Positions 16,454-23,146 of a DNA stretch of 56,405 nt are shown here, in pieces (the stretch's first letter is position 1; each line of letters begins with the position of its first letter). The notes under the pieces are model-generated. The model searched no databases, was not told the origin of the DNA, and was given only the letters and a program-made list of their open reading frames with translations. This DNA comes from Actinomycetota bacterium (GTDB taxonomy: Bacteria; Actinomycetota; Actinomycetes; Nanopelagicales; Nanopelagicaceae). Position numbers and translations under genes: made by a program. The stretch lies in NCBI GenBank assembly GCA_016870895.1, contig VGAA01000001.1, positions 77,157 through 133,561 on the forward strand. Reading direction: 5' to 3'.

Positions 16454-17238
16454 AGTACACTTCTTACAGTTAATTTTATTTCAGTTAGTACCTCTTCTGC
16501 ACTATCCCACATCGGCGCATGTCCGGTATTTGGCAAAATAATCCATTTTGCATGGTTTGGAGCTAATGAGCGTTCTTGACAAGTTTTTTCTGGCAATGTG
16601 CGATCACTGTCACCAAAAATTATTGTGATTGGTATATTTTCTGAAACTTTTTTATCAAATCTTTTACCTAATAATGCATCCCAAGCCGGGAAGTAGCCAG
16701 TGGAATTTGCCATGGCGTTTGTGGCATCAAGGCATAATTCATAATCTAATTCCTTCCATCTCGGTGAGACAGTTTCAAATCCAATTTGCTTAGCCCATGT
16801 GTAATTGAGAAGTGAGGGTGCTAATTTATTTACCCCTCCTGCAATAACTCTAAGGGCAACCTCTCCAGGGTAGCGAGAGGTAAATGGGGTTAACCATAAG
16901 CCAGCAGGTGCTAATGCAATCACGCTACTGACACTCTCTGGGTAGTCAGCCGCTATTTCTAAGCAGATCCAGCCGCCAAGTGAATTTCCGATTAGGTGGA
17001 ATTTGTCTATTTGAAGGTCAGTTAAGTTTTGTTTAATAAGGTTTGCTAAAGAGTTTGGATCCATGGGCTGATTTTGTGAATATGGAGTCTGCCCGTGCCC
17101 AGGTAGGTCAATGAGAACCACCTTGAATTCATTGCCCAAGAATTTAACTAGCGGTTTCCAAGCAGTTGCCGCAGAGCCCATGCCATGAATGAATACCAGG
17201 GGTTCTCCCTGGCCAAAGGTTTCCATGGATAGCTTCAT
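16450..17238 (-). CDS. Alpha/beta hydrolase
   Basis: Cytosolic alpha/beta-fold hydrolase of about 262 residues. It has the oxyanion strand LVFIHGMGSAATAW, the LIDLPGHGQT segment, nucleophile elbow GNSLGG (Ser), the acid near FGDSDRTLP and the catalytic His in NTGHAPMWD. I use ATG at 17238 (MKLSMETFGQG), preceded by AGAAGG, in place of the longer TTG frame from 17277, which would overlap the divergent rhodanese gene. It is the first gene of the carotenoid-modifying operon and overlaps the CrtA-like gene by four bases (TTGA). Substrate unknown; an esterase or acyltransferase acting on the carotenoid or its precursors is possible but not shown by sequence. Confidence 0.88.
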   Translation of the reverse strand: MKLSMETFGQGEPLVFIHGMGSAATAWKPLVKFLGNEFKVVLIDLPGHGQTPYSQNQPMDPNSLANLIKQNLTDLQIDKFHLIGNSLGGWICLEIAADYPESVSSVIALAPAGLWLTPFTSRYPGEVALRVIAGGVNKLAPSLLNYTWAKQIGFETVSPRWKELDYELCLDATNAMANSTGYFPAWDALLGKRFDKKVSENIPITIIFGDSDRTLPEKTCQERSLAPNHAKWIILPNTGHAPMWDSAEEVLTEIKLTVRSVL

Positions 17239-17258
17239 GACTCTAAGATTACCTTCTA

Positions 17259-17573
17259 ATGATAGATCTGGATGCAACCGCTTTCGCTGAAATAATTATC
17301 AAGCCTGATGTAATTTTACTTGATGTTCGAACTTCAACAGAGTATCTAAAAAGTCACATTCCAGGTTCTTTAAATATAGATTACTACAGTGAGCACTTCT
17401 TGCCAGATCTGGCCGCTCTAGATCGAAGTAAAAGCTATGCGATTTATTGCAGATCTGGTAAAAGATCAATTGATTCTTGCCAAATCATGTCAGAGTTAGG
17501 ATTTAATGATTTATACAACCTTCGTGGCGGAATTATCGAATGGGTAGAATCTAATCAGCAAGTTACTCAGTAA
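17259..17573 (+). CDS. Single-domain rhodanese-like sulfurtransferase
   Basis: 104-residue rhodanese domain. Landmarks are VILLDVRTSTEYLKSHIPGSLNI near residues 17-40 and the active-site loop YCRSGKRS, where the Cys would carry persulfide sulfur, then LRGGIIEWV at the end. It starts 20 bases before the divergent hydrolase ATG, so the two share a regulatory gap, and its end overlaps the convergent arsenate reductase gene by 11 bases. Single-domain rhodaneses act in thiosulfate or sulfide handling; the nearby TauE/SafE permease and DoxX protein fit a sulfur theme, but the gene is on the opposite strand from them. Confidence 0.92.
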   Translation: MIDLDATAFAEIIIKPDVILLDVRTSTEYLKSHIPGSLNIDYYSEHFLPDLAALDRSKSYAIYCRSGKRSIDSCQIMSELGFNDLYNLRGGIIEWVESNQQVTQ

Positions 17574-17964
17574 TTAAAGTTGGAATCAATTCTTTAACTA
17601 GTTTTTCAATTTCTTCTCTTATTGGCCTAACAGCTTCTACACCTTGTCCAGCTGGATCAGCTAATGGCCAATCTAAATATCTTTTTCCTGGATAAAAAGG
17701 ACAAGCATCACCACATCCCATAGTAATAACCACATCTGATTGCTCAACAGTAGAGGTAGTGAGCACCTTCGGAATTTCATTTGAAATATCAATGCCAACT
17801 TCAGCCATGGCGGCCACGACTGTGGGGTTTATATTTTTCGCCGGCTCTGATCCAGCAGATCTGACCTCAATTCGATCATGTGCAAAATGGGTTAGAAATG
17901 CTGCCGCCATCTGAGAGCGACCAGCATTGTGAACGCACACAAAAAGCACAGAGGGTTTACTCAT
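17563..17964 (-). CDS. arsC: Arsenate reductase, low-molecular-weight phosphatase type
   Basis: 133-residue protein of the thioredoxin- or mycothiol-linked ArsC group. The catalytic P-loop is VCVHNAGRSQMA (CX5R) at residues 10-17, and a Cys in GCGDACPFYPG plus the later DWPLADP complete the low-molecular-weight tyrosine phosphatase fold. It reduces arsenate to arsenite for export. No arsB or acr3 exporter is nearby; the gene follows a TauE/SafE permease by about 60 bases. The Cys pair GCGDAC resembles the thioredoxin-dependent enzymes. Dephosphorylation of proteins remains a lesser possibility. Confidence 0.9.
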   Translation of the reverse strand: MSKPSVLFVCVHNAGRSQMAAAFLTHFAHDRIEVRSAGSEPAKNINPTVVAAMAEVGIDISNEIPKVLTTSTVEQSDVVITMGCGDACPFYPGKRYLDWPLADPAGQGVEAVRPIREEIEKLVKELIPTLITE

Positions 17965-18025
17965 TTTTTGTCTTACCTAAGAACTTGATCGTTGCTCCCT
18001 GCTGCTTCATATCTGTCTTCCAGAA

Positions 18026-18781
18026 CTAAAGAATTATCTGATTTAAAATAGTAAAGCCTGCAATTGAGATAAGTAAAAAAGCAAAGGCTCGTTTTAGATG
18101 AACAGTAGGTGTACGAGCGGCTATTTTGGAAGCAGCTTGTGCAGTAACTACCGCCGTAATAGCTATAAGAATTGGATACTGCCAGTTGAGTTGGTCCCAA
18201 ATAGGAATTTTCGCCAACAATGCTGTCAAAGAATTCAAAGCAATAATAAAAAGGGAGGTACCGGCCGCCTTATTCTGCGGTGTACTAAAAAATAAAACTA
18301 ATACTGGGATTGCTATAAATCCGCCACCGATTCCAAATAACCCAGTTATTGAACCAATAACTAATGAAAGAATAATTAGCGCCCAACTCGGCATCCTCTC
18401 TTCAGCGACACTCTTCGCTGGAACCTTAAGCATTGAATAAGCAGCGCCAATTAGCACAATTGAAAATCCAACTAGAATTACCGTTTCCGAAATATCTTCA
18501 ACTATTAGACTAAATCCGATATTACTTACTAGACCTAAGGACCAGATGGTCAAGCCTTCTTTAACAAGTACATCATCGCTTTTAAATTTTGGACCAAGGC
18601 CGGCAATAGCAGCTAAGCCAACTACTGCAAGTGATGCGGTAGTTGCAGCAACTGGTGAAAAATCAAATAAATATATAAAAATAGGAACAGAGACCATAGC
18701 GCCACCTGCGCCAATAAAACCCAGGACTGAGCCAATAAACACGCCACTTAAGACTGCAGTTATTATCAAGCCAATATCCAT
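18026..18781 (-). CDS. TauE/SafE family sulfite/sulfonate permease
   Basis: 251-residue membrane protein with eight predicted helices in two repeats. Each repeat starts with a Gly-rich motif: GSVLGFIGAGGAMVSVPIF near residue 17 and GSITGLFGIGGGFIAIPVL near residue 147, the signature of the TauE/SafE/YfcA group. These proteins are thought to move sulfite, sulfonates or related organosulfur anions across the inner membrane. It lies between arsC and doxX on the minus strand; a strong terminator separates it from doxX, so it has its own promoter or is read with arsC. Confidence 0.92.
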   Translation of the reverse strand: MDIGLIITAVLSGVFIGSVLGFIGAGGAMVSVPIFIYLFDFSPVAATTASLAVVGLAAIAGLGPKFKSDDVLVKEGLTIWSLGLVSNIGFSLIVEDISETVILVGFSIVLIGAAYSMLKVPAKSVAEERMPSWALIILSLVIGSITGLFGIGGGFIAIPVLVLFFSTPQNKAAGTSLFIIALNSLTALLAKIPIWDQLNWQYPILIAITAVVTAQAASKIAARTPTVHLKRAFAFLLISIAGFTILNQIIL

Positions 18782-18817
18782 AACTAAATACTTTCATACA
18801 AACCGGTTTTGCGAGAT

Positions 18818-18852
18818 AAAAAACCACCCTTGAGTACCTACTCAAGGGTGGT
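18818..18852 (-). terminator. Rho-independent terminator after doxX
   Basis: Fourteen-base perfect inverted repeat (ACCACCCTTGAGTA at 18823-18836 with its complement at 18839-18852), two-base centre, followed on the minus strand by TTTTTT. It begins 12 bases after the doxX stop. The U-run lies on the minus-strand side only, so it ends doxX transcription and not anything coming from the left. Confidence 0.93.
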
Positions 18853-18863
18853 AGAAGCCTAAA

Positions 18864-19280
18864 TTAGCTAAAGAAAAGCAGAGTGCCTACATTGCTACCA
18901 AAATCTGCACCACCTCTAAGAAGTGCAAAAATGATTAGGGCCGCACCAGCTAGCGACAGGTCTTTAAAAAATGCAATCGATTCATTTTGCTTTGCTGTCG
19001 CATCACTTTCTTTCCAAAAAGCATGCATCAAGAAAGAGGTTGGAATTAGGAAAATTGCTATTAATAGCGCACCTAGATCGGCGTAGAAGCCAAGAGCTAT
19101 GTATATGCCGCCAAGCAAAATCATGACACCACTTACATAAACAGAGACCTTTGCAAGTGGCACCTTTTTGTACTGGGCATATCCAGTCATGGCTGAGTTT
19201 TTTGTAAAGTGAGCAATTCCAGAGTTAATAAATAGAAGCGCAAACAGAATTCGGCCAACAATTAATACAATTTCGGTCAT
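18864..19280 (-). CDS. DoxX family membrane protein
   Basis: 138-residue four-helix membrane protein: ILFALLFINSGIAHFTK at the start, GVMILLGGIYIALGFYADLGALLIAIFLIPTSFL (about residues 49-83, two helices) in the middle, and a last helix LAGAALIIFALLRG. The pattern matches DoxX/SURF4-like proteins, which in other actinobacteria work with thiol or sulfur redox enzymes. It is transcribed alone: divergent from dinB and ended by a strong hairpin terminator. No specific function can be read from the sequence. Confidence 0.88.
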   Translation of the reverse strand: MTEIVLIVGRILFALLFINSGIAHFTKNSAMTGYAQYKKVPLAKVSVYVSGVMILLGGIYIALGFYADLGALLIAIFLIPTSFLMHAFWKESDATAKQNESIAFFKDLSLAGAALIIFALLRGGADFGSNVGTLLFFS

Positions 19281-19422
19281 TATTTTCCTACCTCTTTAGT
19301 AGCCCACTTTCGGGCTGGTTAGTTAAAAGATAAGGGCTATTGTCAGGTATATGAACTAACCTTTGGGGTGTGTTCACAATTTATAGTATTACTTCAAGGG
19401 TTACGACTAGAAAGATCATCGC

Positions 19423-20601
19423 ATGAATCAAAGTATTGCAAGTATCTTGCATGTTGATATGGATGCATTTTTTGCATCGGTTGCCGAGAAAGATAACCCA
19501 GAGTTAAAAGGCAGACCGGTTGTAGTTGGCGCAGGTGTCAGGGGAGTTGTTTCATCAGCAAATTATGAGGCCAGAAAATTTGGCATTAGATCTGCTATGC
19601 CGGTGTATCGAGCTAAAGCATTAGCACCTCATGCAATTTTTGTCCCACCAGATTTAAAAAGATATAGCGAGGTCTCTGCGCAGATAATGAACATTTTTGA
19701 AGATATAACGCCATTAGTCGAGCCACTTTCATTAGATGAGGCCTTTTTAGATGTAACGGGATCAAAGCGATTATTGGGAAGTGCGTTAGAGATTGCAGAG
19801 ATAATTCGCAAGCGAGTAGAGGCAGAACAAGGAATTACCTGTTCAGTTGGAATTTCACACAACAAATTTATCGCCAAAATTGCTTCAGCACATTGCAAAC
19901 CCAATGGCGTACTAGAGATTGAGCCTGAAAAAGTTCTGGATTTTCTTCACCCACTACCAGTATCTGAGATTTGGGGTGTTGGGCCTAAAACCAATGAGCA
20001 ATTGGCAAAACTAGGCTTAACTAAAGTTGCAGATATAGCAAATACGCCCAGACAAACATTAATTAGAGCATTGGGGCAGGCAAATGGAAGTTCGCTTTAT
20101 GAATTGGCTTGGGGTAGAGATTATCGAGATGTTGAAACACAAAGAGTTGATAAAAGTGTTAGCTCATCTGAAACCTTTGATGAAGATTTAGATAATCAGG
20201 AGGAGATTCTAAAAATTCTCTTAAGATTAACTGAAAGGAGTGCTGAGAGAATGCGAGCAAAAGGGTATGCAGCTCAGACCATCAGCATAAAGGTGCGGTT
20301 TGCAGATTTTAAAACAATTTCTAGATCTAAAACTTTAGATTTACCAACTGTAACAACTTGGGAAATATTCGAAGTAGTAAAAAATCTTTATCAAGCACTT
20401 GATTTAGCTGGGGTATTGGTCAGATTAGTAGGGGTATCCCTTGACTCATTAGTCGAAAATGATGATATTCAGCAGATGGTTCTAGGCCAGCGCGCCAGCG
20501 GTTGGCGCCAAGTGGATCGGGTGGCAGATCGAATTAGGGCAAGATTTGGCGGTGCGAGTTTGCGTCCGGCACGGTTAGTTGAAGATCACTTAGAGGAGTA
20601 G
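19423..20601 (+). CDS. dinB: DNA polymerase IV (Y family)
   Basis: Translesion polymerase of 392 residues. Catalytic Asp/Glu motifs are LHVDMDAFFASV at residues 9-20 and LSLDEAFLDVTG near 100-111; YEARKFGIRSAMP is the finger-palm motif; HNKFIAKIAS and the helix-hairpin-helix IWGVGPKTNEQL follow, then the little-finger domain ending with LRPARLVED. Start ATG at 19423. The 142-base gap before it holds the doxX leader; I see no actinobacterial LexA box, so SOS control is not supported. It is followed after 45 bases by the DUF3040 gene, a common actinobacterial arrangement upstream of mraZ. Confidence 0.96.
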   Translation: MNQSIASILHVDMDAFFASVAEKDNPELKGRPVVVGAGVRGVVSSANYEARKFGIRSAMPVYRAKALAPHAIFVPPDLKRYSEVSAQIMNIFEDITPLVEPLSLDEAFLDVTGSKRLLGSALEIAEIIRKRVEAEQGITCSVGISHNKFIAKIASAHCKPNGVLEIEPEKVLDFLHPLPVSEIWGVGPKTNEQLAKLGLTKVADIANTPRQTLIRALGQANGSSLYELAWGRDYRDVETQRVDKSVSSSETFDEDLDNQEEILKILLRLTERSAERMRAKGYAAQTISIKVRFADFKTISRSKTLDLPTVTTWEIFEVVKNLYQALDLAGVLVRLVGVSLDSLVENDDIQQMVLGQRASGWRQVDRVADRIRARFGGASLRPARLVEDHLEE

Positions 20602-20646
20602 CCCTATTGAGTTTTAAAATATTCAAAATTGCTCTATATTGCGAAT

Positions 20647-20997
20647 ATGGCACTTTCAGATCACGAGCGTAAGTTATTGGCTGAGATGGAGGCTGCCTTA
20701 GAGCAAGAGGATCCACGACTTGGATCGACTCTAACCGGCAAAGCTAGGACCAAGCAGGGCACTCGGGTATTACTGGGTTTTAGCATCTTATTACTTGGCC
20801 TTTTGGCACTGGTATCTGGTTTAGTAGCCAAGCAAACCGTGGTGGGCGTTATCGCCTTTTTAATCAGTTTAACTGGGGTGGTTTTAATCATCACCAATAT
20901 CAGCCTAAAGCCGAAATTGAGCAGGGGTAATAAGAGGTTTGGCATCGGCTCAAACCTGGAAGAGCGGTGGGATCGAAGGAATAACAACGAGATTTAG
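20647..20997 (+). CDS. DUF3040 small membrane protein
   Basis: 116-residue actinobacterial protein of unknown function. The start at 20647 (MALSDHERKLLAEMEAAL) matches the family's conserved N-terminus, and DPRLGSTL follows. Two hydrophobic helices near residues 40-60 and 65-88 indicate a membrane hairpin, and the tail is basic (NKRFGIGSNLEERWDRRNN). The longer frame from 20629 adds six residues that are not family-like. It ends at a strong terminator before mraZ. Family members sit beside mraZ/dinB in many actinobacteria, so a link with division is suspected, not shown. Confidence 0.88.
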   Translation: MALSDHERKLLAEMEAALEQEDPRLGSTLTGKARTKQGTRVLLGFSILLLGLLALVSGLVAKQTVVGVIAFLISLTGVVLIITNISLKPKLSRGNKRFGIGSNLEERWDRRNNNEI

Positions 20998-21032
20998 TGA
21001 TGGCGTAGCTGGGTAAAACCACTCAGACAGAT

Positions 21033-21063
21033 AAACCACCCCCCTTGAGGGAGGTGGTTTTTT
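21033..21063 (+). terminator. Rho-independent terminator between DUF3040 and mraZ
   Basis: Inverted repeat AAACCACC (21033-21040) / GGTGGTTT (21053-21060), extended by CCC/GGG inside a short TTGA loop, and followed by a run of six T. It separates dinB-DUF3040 transcription from the dcw cluster. Its core resembles the doxX terminator. Confidence 0.93.
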
Positions 21064-21095
21064 AATGCCCAAAAACGGGTGGGGAGAGGGGATGA

Positions 21096-21142
21096 AAAGT
21101 GGGTGCGGGGGGTTGAAAGTGGAGAAAAAGGGAGTAAAGTGG
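21096..21142 (+). promoter_or_regulatory. Three AAAGTGG boxes upstream of mraZ (probable MraZ operator and promoter)
   Basis: AAAGTGG occurs at 21096, 21116 and 21136, exactly 20 bases apart, each followed by a purine-rich G/A/T tail. MraZ proteins bind short direct repeats containing GTGG or TGGG in front of their own gene, and AAAGTG-type boxes are known for a mycoplasma MraZ. The second and third boxes also overlap a possible promoter TTGAAA (21113) - 16 bases - TAAAGT (21135). Binding by MraZ would therefore cover the promoter. The repeats and spacing are seen; the protein and promoter assignments are inference. Confidence 0.6.
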
Positions 21143-21183
21143 TGACCTGACGTTTAGCCTGAGCGTAAAGGGGAGGCCAGTAG

Positions 21184-21615
21184 ATGTTTCTGGGTACCCA
21201 CGAACCAAAGCTTGATGAGAAGGGCAGATTGATTCTGCCAGCCAGATTTAGAGATGAATTAGCAGATGGCCTAGTAATTACCAAAGGTCAAGAGCATTGT
21301 TTATATGTTTTTCCAGCCGCTGAGTTTTCATTGATTACCGAAAGATTACGACAAGCACCAGTTACTCAAAAAAATTCTCGAGATTACCTACGTGTGATGT
21401 TTGCTGGCGCTCATGATGAAGTTCCAGATAATCAAGGACGGGTCACTATTCCTACTGGGCTTCGAACTTATGCATCTTTAGAAAAAAATTGCGTAGTCAT
21501 AGGTGCCAATACCAGATTAGAAATTTGGGATTCAACTTCATGGAGTAAGTATCTACAGGATCGAGAAAAAACATTCGCAGATGTTTCAGAGGAGGTCCTA
21601 CCTGGATTGTTTTAA
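21184..21615 (+). CDS. mraZ: Transcriptional regulator MraZ
   Basis: 143-residue DNA-binding protein with two SpoVT-AbrB-like repeats, the first gene of the dcw cluster. Repeat 1 is [20 protein letters not shown] near the N-terminus, repeat 2 is [17 protein letters not shown] near residues 79-95. It forms a ring that binds direct repeats before its own gene and represses the cluster. The start ATG at 21184 has a strong Shine-Dalgarno (AAAGGGGAGG) 8-9 bases upstream. Three evenly spaced boxes lie just upstream. A structured leader separates it from rsmH. Confidence 0.97.
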   Translation: MFLGTHEPKLDEKGRLILPARFRDELADGLVITKGQEHCLYVFPAAEFSLITERLRQAPVTQKNSRDYLRVMFAGAHDEVPDNQGRVTIPTGLRTYASLEKNCVVIGANTRLEIWDSTSWSKYLQDREKTFADVSEEVLPGLF

Positions 21616-21625
21616 ATCCAATCAA

Positions 21626-21729
21626 ATATCTATTTAGGCCACCGCCACTAAACCATTCGCGGCGCCACTTCCCCGGTGCCGCGCATTATTAGTCAGGCTC
21701 CGTCAAGTGGCGGTGACCTAAGTAGATAT
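21626..21729 (+). promoter_or_regulatory. mraW RNA motif-like structured leader before rsmH
   Basis: A long stem pairs 21626-21649 with 21706-21729: 24 positions with one C-A mismatch and one G-U pair. Inside it a second hairpin pairs CGCGGCGCC (21658-21666) with GGTGCCGCG (21675-21683) around an eight-base loop, leaving about 22 unpaired bases (21684-21705). It sits between mraZ and rsmH (formerly mraW), the position of the described mraW RNA motif of actinobacteria. No run of T follows, so it is not a simple terminator. A cis-regulatory role, perhaps tied to the SAM-dependent enzyme encoded next, is speculative. Confidence 0.72.
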
Positions 21730-21809
21730 CTGAGTCATTAGAAGCTAATTAATAGCAAAAAAAGTTAGAAAAAAGTCAGAAAAACAGATAGAGAAAAGGG
21801 GGAAAGTAA

Positions 21810-22763
21810 ATGAGTGCAGATATTGCCCACATACCAGTGGCATTAAACCGATGCCTTGATTTACTTTCACCGGCAATAGCCAATAAAGAAAAGCCAGTTT
21901 TGATTGATGCTACCTTGGGACTAGCTGGTCATGCCAAGTTATTTCTAGAGAGATTTGATGACTTACATTTAATCGGAATAGATCGTGATCAGTCAGCACT
22001 TGAGATCGCAAAAAATGAGCTAGAAGAATATCTTGATCGGTGCACATTGGTTCATACCACCTACGATCAAATAGAGGCTGTAATGGCGCAAGCTGGTGTG
22101 ACAAAGGTCGATGCAGTTTTATTTGATCTAGGAGTCTCCTCCATGCAACTCGATGTAGCAGAGCGTGGTTTTTCATACTCCAAACAAGCCCCGCTTGATA
22201 TGCGCATGGATCAAAGCGCAAAATTATCAGCTGAGGTAGTGCTTAATACTTATTCACATGGGCAGTTAGCCAAAATAATTCAAACCTATGGCGAAGAGAA
22301 ATTTGCTAGCAAGATTGCCGAAAATATCATTAAAGCTCGCACCCAAGGTGAGTTAAACACAACTAAAGATCTGGCTGAAATAGTTAAGAACTCAATCCCG
22401 GCGGCTGCCCGCCGGATCGGTGGCAATCCAGCTAAACGTACCTTCCAGGCACTACGAATTGAGGTCAATCAGGAGTTAGCGATCTTAGAGCGGGCAATTC
22501 CGCAGGCATTATCAGCATTAAATATTGGCGGACGCTTAGTAGTGATGTCTTATCAATCTTTAGAGGATCGAATTGTGAAGCGATTTTTTAATCAAGTTAG
22601 TGCCGCAAAAACTCCACGTGGTCTACCAATGGATTTACCTAATTCAGCTGCCCATTACCGATTATTGGTTAGTGGCAGTGAATCTTCTGCTGAAAGTGAG
22701 CAAATAAGTAATCCAAGATCGCAGTCAATGAGGCTACGCGCTATTGAACGGGTGGCTGCTTAA
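21810..22763 (+). CDS. rsmH: 16S rRNA (cytosine(1402)-N(4))-methyltransferase
   Basis: SAM-dependent N4-methylation of C1402 in 16S rRNA. The 317 residues contain HIPVALNRCLDLL, the SAM-binding DATLGLAGHAKLFLERF (usual GxGGH is here GLAGH), VDAVLFDLGVSSMQLD, RGFSYSKQAPLDMRMD, and the C-terminal PAKRTFQALRIEVNQEL and VMSYQSLEDRIVKRFF. The start ATG has GGGGGAAAG upstream. It is preceded by the structured leader and shares its last base with the first of ftsL. Confidence 0.97.
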   Translation: MSADIAHIPVALNRCLDLLSPAIANKEKPVLIDATLGLAGHAKLFLERFDDLHLIGIDRDQSALEIAKNELEEYLDRCTLVHTTYDQIEAVMAQAGVTKVDAVLFDLGVSSMQLDVAERGFSYSKQAPLDMRMDQSAKLSAEVVLNTYSHGQLAKIIQTYGEEKFASKIAENIIKARTQGELNTTKDLAEIVKNSIPAAARRIGGNPAKRTFQALRIEVNQELAILERAIPQALSALNIGGRLVVMSYQSLEDRIVKRFFNQVSAAKTPRGLPMDLPNSAAHYRLLVSGSESSAESEQISNPRSQSMRLRAIERVAA

Positions 22764-23146
22764 TGGCTATTTTTGAATTAGCACCTGCGCTCAAAATCTC
22801 ACGTAAAGTTGTACAAGAGCAAACTAACAAAGTTGTTCTTAAATTAGTACCGGAGGTTAAGTCAGGCCAGGCAGTTGCCGATCGCACTTTTGGCATTATT
22901 CTCGCCACTATTTTTACCTTAGGGCTTTTTGCATTACTGGTGATTAATACTGCGCTCGCTCAAGATGCCTTCAAATTAAGTGAATTAAAAGTTCAAGCAC
23001 AAATTTTGAAAGATGAGCGAGAATCGATACTTAAGGAGGTTGCTAAAAAGTCAGCCCCAGATCAACTAGCAGAGAGTGCAAATAATTTAGGAATGATTGC
23101 TGCCAAGCAACCATACTTTCTAGACCTAAGTGTGGGTGGACAATGA
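22763..23146 (+). CDS. ftsL: Cell division protein FtsL-like
   Basis: 127-residue bitopic membrane protein between rsmH and ftsI. A cytosolic N-terminus of about 45 residues precedes one membrane helix (FGIILATIFTLGLFALLVIN) and an extracytoplasmic coiled-coil segment with leucine and alanine heptads (FKLSELKVQAQILKDERE), ending with the short YFLDLSVGG. Sequence conservation in FtsL is poor, so assignment rests on topology, size and position. Starts on the last base of the rsmH stop and overlaps ftsI by ATGA. It would form the FtsQ-FtsL-DivIC(B) complex that activates FtsW-FtsI. Confidence 0.88.
   Translation: MAIFELAPALKISRKVVQEQTNKVVLKLVPEVKSGQAVADRTFGIILATIFTLGLFALLVINTALAQDAFKLSELKVQAQILKDERESILKEVAKKSAPDQLAESANNLGMIAAKQPYFLDLSVGGQ

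Noticed and set aside
18546-18833. 95-residue plus-strand open frame opposite the TauE/SafE gene
   Set aside because: Low-complexity antisense translation of membrane helices, no ribosome site, no family features.
19281-19422. LexA/SOS box before dinB
   Set aside because: GAAC and GTTC occur but are 14 or so bases apart, not four; no actinobacterial SOS palindrome is seen.
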